Origin: Nocardiopsis gilva YIM 90087
GTDB taxonomy: Bacteria; Actinomycetota; Actinomycetes; Streptosporangiales; Streptosporangiaceae
Direction of reading: 5' to 3'
NCBI RefSeq assembly: GCF_002263495.1
Contig: NZ_CP022753.1
Location: forward strand, 1,984,001 to 2,048,000
DNA: 64,000 nt
Part shown: piece after piece, positions 8,521 to 16,930 of the stretch
Position numbering within the stretch: the stretch's first letter is position 1
Layout of the letters: each line of letters starts with the position of its first letter
Position numbers and translations under genes: made by a program
Notes under the pieces: generated by a model
Seen by the model: the letters and a program-made list of their open reading frames with translations, nothing else
Told to the model about the DNA's origin: nothing
Database searches by the model: none

Positions 8521-10305
8521 TCAGTTGGTCCGCTGGACGGGGAGGTGGCGGCCGAGGTATCCGATGTAGATGCGGTTGGTGGTCTGGGGGCCGAGGTGCG
8601 GGTAGAAGTACAGCCGCGGACAGATGCCGTACTCCGTGTCGAGCTTGATGTGGGCGAACATGGGCACCTCACCGCTCGGGTCGACCTCGGTGGGCACCTT
8701 GAAGACCCGTTTCTCGCTGAGCTTCTCGCGGTTGCGCACGTGGTCGCTCTCCCGCGAGGCCAGCCGCCGGACGGGGATGGCGCGGTAGCCGTCCGGCGGC
8801 TCGCGCAGGTAGCCGTGGAAGTTGAGGCCGCTGGTCGGGTGCTCCAGTTTGAAGCGCGCGTAGTCGTCCAGGGCGAGCAGGGCCTCCCAGGCGCGGGCGA
8901 CCCAGAGGTTCTCCTTGCGGCTGCCCGTGAGCTCGCGGACGGTGTCGCGGTCCTCGATGGTGAAGTAGAGGTGCGGGAAGTTGGAGCCGTCGGTGATCCG
9001 CTCCAGCAGGTCCTCCACCTTGTGCGGCGGGCGCCGCCGGGGGTCGGGGGGTGCGGCCTCGCCCGCCAGGCGGTACAGGCCTTCCTCGCGGAGACGGCGG
9101 CGCAGCCAGGCGATCTCGTGCCGGGCGGCGTGCAGGGCCTCGCGGTCGGCGTCGCTCTCCTCGGTGAGCTCGGTCAGTTCCGCGGTGAGCCGCTCGTTCT
9201 CCTTGATCTGCTCGGTCAGTCGCGTACCGAGCCGCTTGGCCTCGGCACTCAGCCGGTTGGCCTCGTGTGACTTGTCGGCCAACCGCGCCCGGAGCATGTC
9301 GATGAACTCGTTGGCCTGCTGGTCACTGCTCGCGGCGACGGGGGAGGGCCGGGACGGAACGGTGGGATCGTCCTCGGCGTCGTGGATGAAGGCGTCGATC
9401 TCCTCCTCGTTGAGCAGCGCGTCGATGTCGTGCAGTGCGGGAGGAAGGGGGAATTCCAGGGCGTTGTCGCGGACCGAGCGGGCGAGTGCCAGGCTCACCC
9501 AGGCGCGCACCCGGTCGCCGTCGCGGGCGGTGTCCAGGGTCTGCGCGCTCATCCTGGGATGTCGGAGCGAATCGGAGGGATCGTTGAGATCCACACGGGG
9601 GAGGAAGGTGCGTACCCCGCCGGGAGGAACGTCGAAGCCCCGGGGCAGGATCCGGCCGACCGCCTCGTGCGCGGCGGCGTCGAGGATGTAGCCCGCGCAC
9701 ATCCCGGTCGATCGGGCCAGGACGCTGCCCATGGTCTCGCACCAGCCGGCGACGGTCATGTCCTCCGGCGTGCCGCTGATGACGATGGCCAACCGGCGCG
9801 CGGGGTCGTTGATCGAGTCGAGCAGCTCCTGGACGGCCCGGTCGTCCTTGCCGCGCACGATGTGCGGCACGGCGGGGAGCGGGTGGCCGCCGTCGAATCC
9901 GGGGACCTCGTCGAGCAGCATCCGCACCGCGTCGGGCGGGGCGATGTCGAGGCGTTCGCTGCCGGAGATCCCCGGGCGCGGGTCGACCGTCATGTCGATC
10001 CAGATGTAGCGGTGGTCCAGACGCTGCGGGTCGTGGACCGCGGTCACCGTGGTGCGCCATACGCCGTCGGGTTTGTCCGATTCGGTGGTGAGGCGCAGGA
10101 AGGTGATGTCCTCGTCGCGGTTCTCGTGCCGCAGCACCATCGCCCGCGACCTCTTACTCAGCTCATAGGCGCCCGACCGGGTGAAGTCGACCCGCGCACC
10201 CGCTGTTCCGCGCTTGCTCAGCCACTCCGACAGAACGGCCGAGGTCGTGGCGATGACGTCGTGATCCTGCGGGACCGTGACGATACTGCGGTAAACGAGG
10301 GACAC
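8521..10305 (-). CDS. Unrecognised large protein with central coiled coil
   Basis: A 594-residue cytosolic protein I cannot place. The GTG at 10305 is preferred because GGGAG lies seven bases upstream; the frame extends further without a better start. Three parts are visible: an N-terminal region (about 1-335) of mixed alpha/beta character with no known motif; a coiled coil at about 350-430 with heptads rich in Leu, Glu, Lys and Arg (ADKSHEANRLSAEAKRLG and following); and a compact C-terminal region (about 440-594) ending FYPHLGPQTTNRIYIGYLG then a short tail. The C-terminal end recalls the beta-strand ends of small RelE/ParE-like folds, but this is only a resemblance. It lies downstream of the PBP4 gene on the same strand, 220 bases away. 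Membrane segments and signal peptide are absent. Confidence 0.8.
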   Translation of the reverse strand: MSLVYRSIVTVPQDHDVIATTSAVLSEWLSKRGTAGARVDFTRSGAYELSKRSRAMVLRHENRDEDITFLRLTTESDKPDGVWRTTVTAVHDPQRLDHRYIWIDMTVDPRPGISGSERLDIAPPDAVRMLLDEVPGFDGGHPLPAVPHIVRGKDDRAVQELLDSINDPARRLAIVISGTPEDMTVAGWCETMGSVLARSTGMCAGYILDAAAHEAVGRILPRGFDVPPGGVRTFLPRVDLNDPSDSLRHPRMSAQTLDTARDGDRVRAWVSLALARSVRDNALEFPLPPALHDIDALLNEEEIDAFIHDAEDDPTVPSRPSPVAASSDQQANEFIDMLRARLADKSHEANRLSAEAKRLGTRLTEQIKENERLTAELTELTEESDADREALHAARHEIAWLRRRLREEGLYRLAGEAAPPDPRRRPPHKVEDLLERITDGSNFPHLYFTIEDRDTVRELTGSRKENLWVARAWEALLALDDYARFKLEHPTSGLNFHGYLREPPDGYRAIPVRRLASRESDHVRNREKLSEKRVFKVPTEVDPSGEVPMFAHIKLDTEYGICPRLYFYPHLGPQTTNRIYIGYLGRHLPVQRTN

Positions 10306-10526
10306 TCCTGATCTCCCGTCGGTGGCCGGTTCCGGAGGGCTCTGGAACCTTCTGGCCTGCGGCATAGGCATTCCTGGATGGGCCCTCACAGACAACTGTG
10401 GCCTAATGGGTGATGCTTTGCCAATCCAGCCGCGGAATCGTCGAATGAGGCCGGAGTGCCCCTCGTTACGGAAGTGCGACGCGCTGTCGTGTCGATTGTC
10501 GCCAGGTTGATCGTCGGCCGAAGGAC

Positions 10527-12140
10527 TCAGCAGGCCTCGGCCCACGTGCACTCCAGGTCGCCGGTGCTGCGGCCTGGGGCGTCCGGTGTGTCCTGGGCGC
10601 GCGGCGTGCCGTGCCGCGGCGGGAGGACGTCCACGCGGGTGGAGGCGGTGCGGGAGAACTCGGCCAGACGCACGGCGATCGCGTCCTGGACGTCGCGCGG
10701 CGCCGACCCCTTGTGCCCGTTGTTGATGATGGAGAAGACCATCTCTTCGCCGTCGGTCCCGGTCACGTAGCCCGACAGGGCGCTGACGCCGGTCAGCGTT
10801 CCGGTCTTGGCCCGCACGTTGCCCTCGGCGGGGGTACCGACCATCCGGTTGCGCAGCGTGCCGCCGACCATTCGGTCCTGCTCGCCCGCGACGGGCAGCG
10901 AGGTGAGCCAGGCGCCGTACCAGGGCTCGTCGCGCACGGCGTCGAGGAGGCTGAGGACGACGTCGGCACGGAGCAGGTTGCCGCGCGACAGGCCCGAGCC
11001 GTCGGCCTGGCGCACGCCCTTGACCTCGGCGCCCATGCGGTCCAGGGCCGGCTTCACCTGGACGAGTCCGGCCTGCCAGGTGCCCTTGCCGAGCGTCTCC
11101 CGTCCCATCGCCTTGATCAGGATCTCGGCGTGCCCGTTGTTGGAGAGCTTCATGAACGGGATGAGCAGGTCGCTCAGCTCATCGGAGTGGCGGACGGCGA
11201 GCTCGTCGGCGTCGGCGGGCGTGGTCCCTCGGCCGACCTCGCCGTGCACCTTGACGCCCTCCTCGGCCAGGGCGTCGGCGAAGACGTGGGCGGCGTGGTC
11301 GGTGGGCTCGTGCACGGTGCGCAGCGTGCTGTAGGGGGCGCCGCCGAGGGGCAGGCCGCCGGTGGCGGTGAAGGCGTTTCCGCCGGACTTCCGGCGCACG
11401 TCCAGGGTGCGGGCACTGTCGGGCGTGCCGGTACTCGACTCGTTGGTGAGCGAGAGGTTGTCGGTCATCGGCTCCAGCGCCACGTTGACGGGGGCGCCGA
11501 CCCGATAGCCGGGGGTGGCGGTGACGTTGACGACCCCGGTGTCGAGGTCCTCGTTGGCGGCGACGGTCAGCGCGGAGATCTGGGCGGCGTAGTAGTACGG
11601 TTCGTCGCCCTCTTCCCAGTCGGGGTGGAGGCGCGTGTCGTCGAACCAGGTGTCGTCGGCCAGCAGGTCTCCGGTCACCTCGGTGACGCCGCTGTCGGCG
11701 ACCTCTTCGGCGAGGTCGGAGAAGGCGTCGACGCTGAGGCTGGGATCGCCGGTGCCCACAATGTAGAGGTCGCCGTCGACCACCCCGTCGGAGGGGTCCT
11801 CGTCGGCGGACACGGTGGTGCGGAAGGTGTAGTCGGGGCCCAGGACGTCCATCGCGGCCGCTGAGGTCAGCAGCTTCATGTTGGAGGCCGGGAGGAGGCG
11901 GGTGGTGGCGTTCCGGGTGTAGAGGGTGTCGCCCTCGTCCAGGCTGCGCACGACGACGCCCGAGGTCGCGCCCTCAAGGGAGGGGTCGTCCAGGATCTCG
12001 TCGATGTCCTCGCGGAGGTCGGCAATGGGATCGGAGTCGTCCGCGGCGGCGGGGACGGCGGTGGAGACGACCAGCGCCGCGCTGGTGGTGATCGCGAACA
12101 GGAGGGTCTGGGCGTGGGGGATGACCCGGCTGACCGGCAT
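10527..12140 (-). CDS. dacB: D-alanyl-D-alanine carboxypeptidase/endopeptidase, PBP4 (DacB) type
   Basis: Class C low-molecular-mass penicillin-binding protein (peptidase S13) that trims or cleaves peptidoglycan peptides outside the membrane. Length 537 residues. A signal peptide covers about 1-33 (cleavage near AAA-DD). The three active-site boxes are present: SNMK near residue 85, SNN near 332 and KTG near 445. The long insertion between the first two boxes (about 95-320) is the extra domain typical of PBP4. The tail after the catalytic fold is Pro/Arg-rich and ends CTWAEAC, two cysteines that could pair. It diverges from the aldehyde dehydrogenase across about 390 bases. Confidence 0.93.
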   Translation of the reverse strand: MPVSRVIPHAQTLLFAITTSAALVVSTAVPAAADDSDPIADLREDIDEILDDPSLEGATSGVVVRSLDEGDTLYTRNATTRLLPASNMKLLTSAAAMDVLGPDYTFRTTVSADEDPSDGVVDGDLYIVGTGDPSLSVDAFSDLAEEVADSGVTEVTGDLLADDTWFDDTRLHPDWEEGDEPYYYAAQISALTVAANEDLDTGVVNVTATPGYRVGAPVNVALEPMTDNLSLTNESSTGTPDSARTLDVRRKSGGNAFTATGGLPLGGAPYSTLRTVHEPTDHAAHVFADALAEEGVKVHGEVGRGTTPADADELAVRHSDELSDLLIPFMKLSNNGHAEILIKAMGRETLGKGTWQAGLVQVKPALDRMGAEVKGVRQADGSGLSRGNLLRADVVLSLLDAVRDEPWYGAWLTSLPVAGEQDRMVGGTLRNRMVGTPAEGNVRAKTGTLTGVSALSGYVTGTDGEEMVFSIINNGHKGSAPRDVQDAIAVRLAEFSRTASTRVDVLPPRHGTPRAQDTPDAPGRSTGDLECTWAEAC

Positions 12141-12531
12141 CTGACGGCCTTCCTATTCAACTGTGCGTGGTTGATGGATATGTGGGTCGGTGAGCGTCGC
12201 CGCCGTTCCGTGCGAGATAAGCGGGACACATCTCGGCGGCGCTGCTCACGCGTTTCGGATTCGCAATTTACACGTGGCGGCCGCCGTTATAGGGGAACCG
12301 TGGGCGCGTGTGATCAGTTTTCCGGGGTCCTTGCCGAGATGTCGAATTTTCCCGGGCGAGTTTTGGTCAGGGCCGAAATTCCGCACGTTGTCCATTCGGG
12401 GGAGACGCGGTGGCGCGGTCCATCCGCGGTCGATGCGTCGGAGAGTGTTGTACGAAGGGGCCAAGGAAGACCGCTGTGGCGCTCCGTGATGGACAAGAGG
12501 GTGCGCTGCCCGGAGGACTAGCGTCACCGGT
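12141..12531. other. Divergent intergenic region, no gene seen
   Basis: About 390 bases between the PBP4 and aldehyde dehydrogenase starts. It has short A/T-rich patches but no convincing small gene, RNA or strong inverted repeat. It must hold the promoters of both genes. Confidence 0.5.
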
Positions 12532-13956
12532 ATGTCTACGCGTCCGTTCTGGCTGGCCGGGGCTGCTGCTACCGGCGACGATGAGATCACGGTGACCGAC
12601 CCCTACACGGGGAAGGTCACGGGAACCGTGGCGGTGCCGTCCACCGCCCAGATCGAGCAGGCCGTGGCCGCAGCGGACAGCGTGTCCGCACAGGCCGCGG
12701 CGCTGCCCGCCTATGTCCGCGCCGAAGCCCTCATGCACGTCTCCCGGCGGCTCGCAGAGCGCACCGAGGAGATCGCCGACATCATCACCGCCGAGAGCGG
12801 CAAGCCCGTGAAGTGGGCACGGGGCGAGGTCGGCCGCGCCGTTTCGGTCTTCCGCCTGGCCGCTGAGGAGGCCCGCCGCGACAGCGGAGAGCTGCAGCGA
12901 CTCGACACCGACGCCGGGGGTACCGGCCGCATCGCGATGATCCGCCGCGTGCCCAAGGGCCCGGTGCTGGGTATCGCGCCGTTCAACTTCCCGCTCAATC
13001 TGGTCGCCCACAAAGTGGCCCCGGCCATCGCCGTCGGCGCCCCGATCATCCTGAAGCCGGCCCCCGCCACCCCCATGACCGCCCTGGTCCTCGGTGAGAT
13101 CCTGGCCGAGACCGACCTGCCGCGCGGCATGGTCTCCGTGCTGCCGATGCCCAACGAGCGTGCCGCCGCGCTCATCACCGACCCGCGGCTGCCCGTCATC
13201 TCCTTCACCGGCGGCCAGTTCGGCTGGGAACTGCAGCGCACGGCCCCGCACAAGCACATCACCCTGGAGCTGGGCGGCAACGCCGCGGCCGTCGTGCTCG
13301 CCGACGCCGACCTCGACTGGGCGGCCCGGCGCATCGCGCTGTTCGGCAACAACCAGGCCGGCCAGGTCTGCATCGGCGTGCAGCGCGTCATCGTCGAGGA
13401 CGCGGTCTACGACGAGTTCGTCGACCAGCTGGTGCGGCGCGTCGAGGAGCTGCCGACCGGCGACCCGCGCGACCCGGCCACCGAGGTCGGCCCGATGATC
13501 AACGAGGAGGCGGCGGTCCGCGTCGCCGCATGGGTCGAGGAGGCCGTGAAGGAGGGCGCCCTACTGCTCACCGGTGGGAAGCGCGACGGCGTCACGCTGG
13601 CCCCCGCCGTCCTGGCGGACGCGCCGGCCAACGCCAAGGTGGTGCGCGAGGAGGTGTTCGGCCCCGTTCTGGTGGTGAGCCGGGTCAGCGACGTCGACCA
13701 GGCGTTCGCCGAGGTGAACAGCGGTGATTTCGGTCTCCAGACCGGCGTGTTCACCCGCGACCTGCAGGTGGCGTTCCGGGCCCATCGCGAGCTGGAGGTG
13801 GGCGGTGTGATCATCGGCGATGTGCCGACCTTCCGGGCCGATCAGATGCCCTACGGCGGAGTGAAGAAGTCGGGGGTCGGCAAGGAGGGCGTCCGCCCGG
13901 CGATGGACGACCTCACCTACGAGCGCGTCATGGTGATGACCGGCGTGGACCTGTGA
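12532..13956 (+). CDS. NAD(P)-dependent aldehyde dehydrogenase
   Basis: Oxidises an aldehyde to the acid with NAD(P). Length 474 residues, normal for the ALDH superfamily. Visible elements: the cofactor-binding region with FNFPLNLVAHKVAPAIAVG near 155-170 and KPAPATP near 175; the general-base Glu in LELGGN near 245; the nucleophile Cys in GQVCIGVQR near 280; and EEVFGPVL near 375. The active-site Asn of the usual PWN motif appears as PFNFP. The start ATG at 12532 has GGAGG 15 bases upstream, farther than usual, but no other in-frame start fits. It is followed by two hairpins. The substrate cannot be read from the sequence; subgroup features suggest a succinate-semialdehyde/phenylacetaldehyde type enzyme, without certainty. 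Confidence 0.9.
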   Translation: MSTRPFWLAGAAATGDDEITVTDPYTGKVTGTVAVPSTAQIEQAVAAADSVSAQAAALPAYVRAEALMHVSRRLAERTEEIADIITAESGKPVKWARGEVGRAVSVFRLAAEEARRDSGELQRLDTDAGGTGRIAMIRRVPKGPVLGIAPFNFPLNLVAHKVAPAIAVGAPIILKPAPATPMTALVLGEILAETDLPRGMVSVLPMPNERAAALITDPRLPVISFTGGQFGWELQRTAPHKHITLELGGNAAAVVLADADLDWAARRIALFGNNQAGQVCIGVQRVIVEDAVYDEFVDQLVRRVEELPTGDPRDPATEVGPMINEEAAVRVAAWVEEAVKEGALLLTGGKRDGVTLAPAVLADAPANAKVVREEVFGPVLVVSRVSDVDQAFAEVNSGDFGLQTGVFTRDLQVAFRAHRELEVGGVIIGDVPTFRADQMPYGGVKKSGVGKEGVRPAMDDLTYERVMVMTGVDL

Positions 13957-14001
13957 CGGGCGTCACATGTTCGTCGTGGTGGTGACCAGCGGGTAACTTG
14001 C

Positions 14002-14023
14002 AGGGGGCGCCGCGGTGCCCCCT
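14002..14023. terminator. Short hairpin after aldehyde dehydrogenase
   Basis: AGGGGGC at 14002-14008 pairs with GCCCCCT at 14017-14023 around an eight-base loop. It lies just before a larger palindrome, and together they probably end the dehydrogenase transcript. Confidence 0.5.
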
Positions 14024-14032
14024 GAGCTCCCT

Positions 14033-14076
14033 GGGCGGCGGTGTGTCGAAGTCGCGACTTCGACACACCGCCGCCC
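14033..14076. repeat. Perfect 44-bp palindrome without loop
   Basis: Each half is 22 bases, reading GGGCGGCGGTGTGTCGAAGT then CG, with the centre TCGCGA at 14052-14057. It has dyad symmetry with no mismatch and no loop. It may act as a terminator when transcribed; as DNA it could extrude a cruciform or bind a dimeric protein. It sits between the aldehyde dehydrogenase and gltS. Confidence 0.85.
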
Positions 14077-14272
14077 GCTGTTGGGGCGGGGGCGGTAGCG
14101 GGCGACGCGGAGGTCAAGGCCGCCGTTTCGGTCGTACTTGCGAGTCCTTTGCGGGGCATAGCATTGCGGCGCTGTCACCTGCGGTGTGGCTCACAGCGAA
14201 GTGGAAGCGACGTCATCCGGGCGCGGTGACGTGGACACACTCCGTAAGCACTCCCACGTGGAAAGGACAATG

Positions 14273-15715
14273 ATGTCCCCCGACACCATCGGCCTCGCGC
14301 TCCTCCTGCTCGGAGTGCTGCTCCTGGTCGCAAAGCTCGTCCGGGTGAAATGGCGGCTCGCGCAGAGGCTGTTCATTCCGAGTTCGATCATCGGCGGCGC
14401 CATCGCCCTGATCCTCGGCCCGGACGTCCTGGGCGCCATCGCCTCGTGGCTCGGCACCGACCGCTTCGCCGACGCCGGCATCTTCACCGCGGACATCCGC
14501 GAGGTCTGGTCCACGCTGCCCGGAATGCTCATCTCGGTGGTGTTCGCCGGGCTCTTCCTCGGCCACCGCATCCCCAACGTCCGCGAGGCCGGGCGCATGG
14601 CCGGGCCGCAGCTCATGTTCGGTCTCACCCTGGCCAGCGGCCAGTACGTGATCGGCCTGCTGCTCGCGCTGCTCGTGCTCGTACCGGTGTTCGGCCTGCC
14701 ACCGCTGACGGGCGCGCTGATCGAGATCGGGTTCGAGGGCGGCCACGGCACCGCGGGCGGCCTGGGCGACACCTTCACCGAGTTCGGCTTCCCGGAGGGC
14801 CAGGACCTCGCGCTGGGCATGGCCACCGTGGGGCTGCTGTCCGGCATCATCCTCGGCATCGTCCTGATCAACTGGGGGGTGCGCCGCGGCAAGACCGCCG
14901 AGCTGAAGGCGAGTGCCACCCCCTCGGTCTCCGAGCAGATGGGCATCGTGGAGCGCGAGAACCGCCGCTCGGCCGCCACGCTGACCGTCCACCCCTCGTC
15001 GATCGAGCCGCTGGCCATGCACTTCGGCCTGCTGGCCATCGCGGTGATCATCGGCCAGCTCATCCTGTCGGGCATGCAGTGGGTCGAGCAGATCTTCTGG
15101 GCCGACACGATCGAGCTGTTCAAGTACGTGCCGCTGTTCCCGATCGCGATGATCGGCGGCATCATCGTCCAGACCGTCATCGACCGGTTCGACCGGCACC
15201 AGGTCGTCGACCAGCTGATGATCGAGCGGATCCAGGGCTTCTCCCTGGACATGCTGATCATCTCCGCCCTGGGGACCCTCTCCCTCCAGGTCCTGGCCGC
15301 GAACTTCATGCCCTTCCTGCTGCTGGCGGTGTGCGGTCTGGCCTGGTCGGTCGGCGCGTTCCTGCTGCTGGCCCCGCGGATGCTGCCCGACTACTGGTTC
15401 GAGCGCGGTATCGGCGACTTCGGCCAGTCCATGGGTGTCACCGCCACCGGGCTGATCCTGATGCGCATCGCCGACCCCGAGCTGCGCACCCCCGCCTACC
15501 CGGCGTTCGGGTACAAGCAGCTGGTGCTCGAGCCGTTCTTCGGTGGCGGCCTGGTGACCGCGGCGGCGATCCCCCTGATCGTGGCGTTCGGCCCCCTGCC
15601 GCTGCTCGTCGTCATGGCCGTGGTGCTCGCCTTCTCCGTGGCGGTCGGCCTGCTGGTCTTCGGCCGCAAACGCGGCGCGTCGGCGGCGTCGGAACCGGCG
15701 GCCAGCACCGAGTAG
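14273..15715 (+). CDS. gltS: Sodium/glutamate symporter
   Basis: GltS-family carrier that imports glutamate with sodium ions through the plasma membrane; 480 residues with about 11-12 hydrophobic segments arranged as two inverted repeats. Diagnostic stretches are the first re-entrant region with FEGGHGTAGGLGDTF near 155-170 and the second half with DFGQSMGVTATGLILMR near 380-396, which form the substrate site in this family. Two ATGs stand side by side at 14270 and 14273; the second gives a better distance from GAAAGGA. A palindromic hairpin of the repeated GTTGATCTCGG family lies 18 bases after the stop and separates it from the convergent protease gene. Confidence 0.93.
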   Translation: MSPDTIGLALLLLGVLLLVAKLVRVKWRLAQRLFIPSSIIGGAIALILGPDVLGAIASWLGTDRFADAGIFTADIREVWSTLPGMLISVVFAGLFLGHRIPNVREAGRMAGPQLMFGLTLASGQYVIGLLLALLVLVPVFGLPPLTGALIEIGFEGGHGTAGGLGDTFTEFGFPEGQDLALGMATVGLLSGIILGIVLINWGVRRGKTAELKASATPSVSEQMGIVERENRRSAATLTVHPSSIEPLAMHFGLLAIAVIIGQLILSGMQWVEQIFWADTIELFKYVPLFPIAMIGGIIVQTVIDRFDRHQVVDQLMIERIQGFSLDMLIISALGTLSLQVLAANFMPFLLLAVCGLAWSVGAFLLLAPRMLPDYWFERGIGDFGQSMGVTATGLILMRIADPELRTPAYPAFGYKQLVLEPFFGGGLVTAAAIPLIVAFGPLPLLVVMAVVLAFSVAVGLLVFGRKRGASAASEPAASTE

Positions 15716-15732
15716 ACACCCCGCCCGTCCTT

Positions 15733-15804
15733 GCTCCGTTGATCTCGGGGATATTGGGGTAAAAATCGGCTCTGAGACCCCGATATCTCCGAGATCAACG
15801 GAGC
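15733..15804. terminator. GTTGATCTCGG hairpin, copy 1
   Basis: Left arm 15733-15760 and right arm 15777-15804 pair over 28 bases with two mismatches and a 16-base loop. The outer part of the arms (GCTCCGTTGATCTCGG) recurs in two other hairpins in this window. Placed between convergent gltS and the protease gene, it probably terminates both. Confidence 0.8.
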
Positions 15805-15812
15805 AGGCGTGC

Positions 15813-16799
15813 TTACAGGGTGCGGGCCCTGCGGTAGAGGCGCCGGGCCTCCGCGCCCAGCCGCGGCCCGTACTGGGTACTCGGGTCGGTGACGTACTTG
15901 AAGCTGATGACGGAGACCAGAGTGCCGATGCCGGTCGCGGGGTCGAAGTCGGCCAGCCACGGCCCGCCGCTGGACCCCTGCGTCATCACGCAGCGCATCC
16001 CGTTCGCGGTCGTCCCGCCCCGGTCGGCACGGGTGTCGCCGGAGCAGTAGTGGAGATGGTCGCCCCGGTAGGGCGGGGTGGACGGATACCCGAACGCGTA
16101 GCTCTGCTGCGGCCGGCGGCCGAAGGCGACCCGCTGCGCGCCGGTCCGGTCCTGGACGTGGGCGCCACCCGCGGAGTTGAGCACCGCCGCCCCGAAGTCG
16201 AAGCTCTCATCGGCCTTCTTGGCCCACTTCGAGGGCACCAGCAGCTCGCGGGCGGTGAAGCGGCCGTAGGGCTGGTGTCCGTCCGCGTAGGCGGGCACGA
16301 ACGTCCAGTTCCGCGCCCAGGACCCGGTGCCGTCCTTCAGGCAGTGCCCCGCGGTGAACACGGTGTCCCGGTTCTTCGCGCGCACCACCGAGGCGCTGCA
16401 CGTGAAGTCCCGCCCGTCGATCGTCAGGTAGACCTTGCCGGTGGTCCGGGCGACCTGGCCGCCGTGCGTCCAGCGCTCCCCGGTGCTGTTGGAGCGCGGT
16501 GCCGCCGCCCGGGAGCGTGCGGCCGGGCCGAGGGGCAGCAGGGGGAGGCCGGCGACCACGCCGTCGACGACCCGGCCCAGCGGTACCGCCGCGTCCATGC
16601 GCTCGCGGCTCCAGTAGGCGAGCACGTCCGCCTGTTCGGCCGGCCCGTGCGCCGCGGACTGGCGGACGGTGCTGTCACTCGGGGGGCGCGCCGAGGGCGC
16701 GACATCGACGGGGGCGGCGGTGGCGGAGGGGGCACCGGCCAGCACGAGGCTGAGTGCCACGAGAGGCCCGAGAACCCTGGGAACGAGGGGCGAAGTCAT
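15813..16799 (-). CDS. Secreted trypsin-like serine protease (S1 family)
   Basis: Extracellular chymotrypsin-fold protease. The signal peptide ends near SATAA at about residue 30, followed by a propeptide-like stretch. The catalytic triad is visible: His in TAGHC near 152, Asp in SFDFGAAV near 201, Ser in QGSSGGPW near 277. Four cysteines fit two disulphides (CSASVV with AGHC; YCSGD with MRCVMTQG). The specificity pocket cannot be assigned safely; the family resembles the V8/glutamyl-endopeptidase-like trypsins of actinomycetes. Possible starts are ATG at 16820, 16811 and 16799 and GTG at 16805; the most compact signal peptide (MTSPLVPRVLGPL) starts at 16799. Two protease-inhibitor genes lie elsewhere in the window (43.0 and 46.2 kb). 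Confidence 0.87.
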   Translation of the reverse strand: MTSPLVPRVLGPLVALSLVLAGAPSATAAPVDVAPSARPPSDSTVRQSAAHGPAEQADVLAYWSRERMDAAVPLGRVVDGVVAGLPLLPLGPAARSRAAAPRSNSTGERWTHGGQVARTTGKVYLTIDGRDFTCSASVVRAKNRDTVFTAGHCLKDGTGSWARNWTFVPAYADGHQPYGRFTARELLVPSKWAKKADESFDFGAAVLNSAGGAHVQDRTGAQRVAFGRRPQQSYAFGYPSTPPYRGDHLHYCSGDTRADRGGTTANGMRCVMTQGSSGGPWLADFDPATGIGTLVSVISFKYVTDPSTQYGPRLGAEARRLYRRARTL

Positions 16800-16930
16800 G
16801 ATCACGAGCATGCCATACACACGGTTATCGCACCCCTACTTTGGGTTTGGGCGACGTGCGTCATGGGAAAAACGGGCGCCCCGCGCTGAGACGGGGCGCC
16901 CGTTCGCGTCGTTCGGCGTGTCGGACCGGG

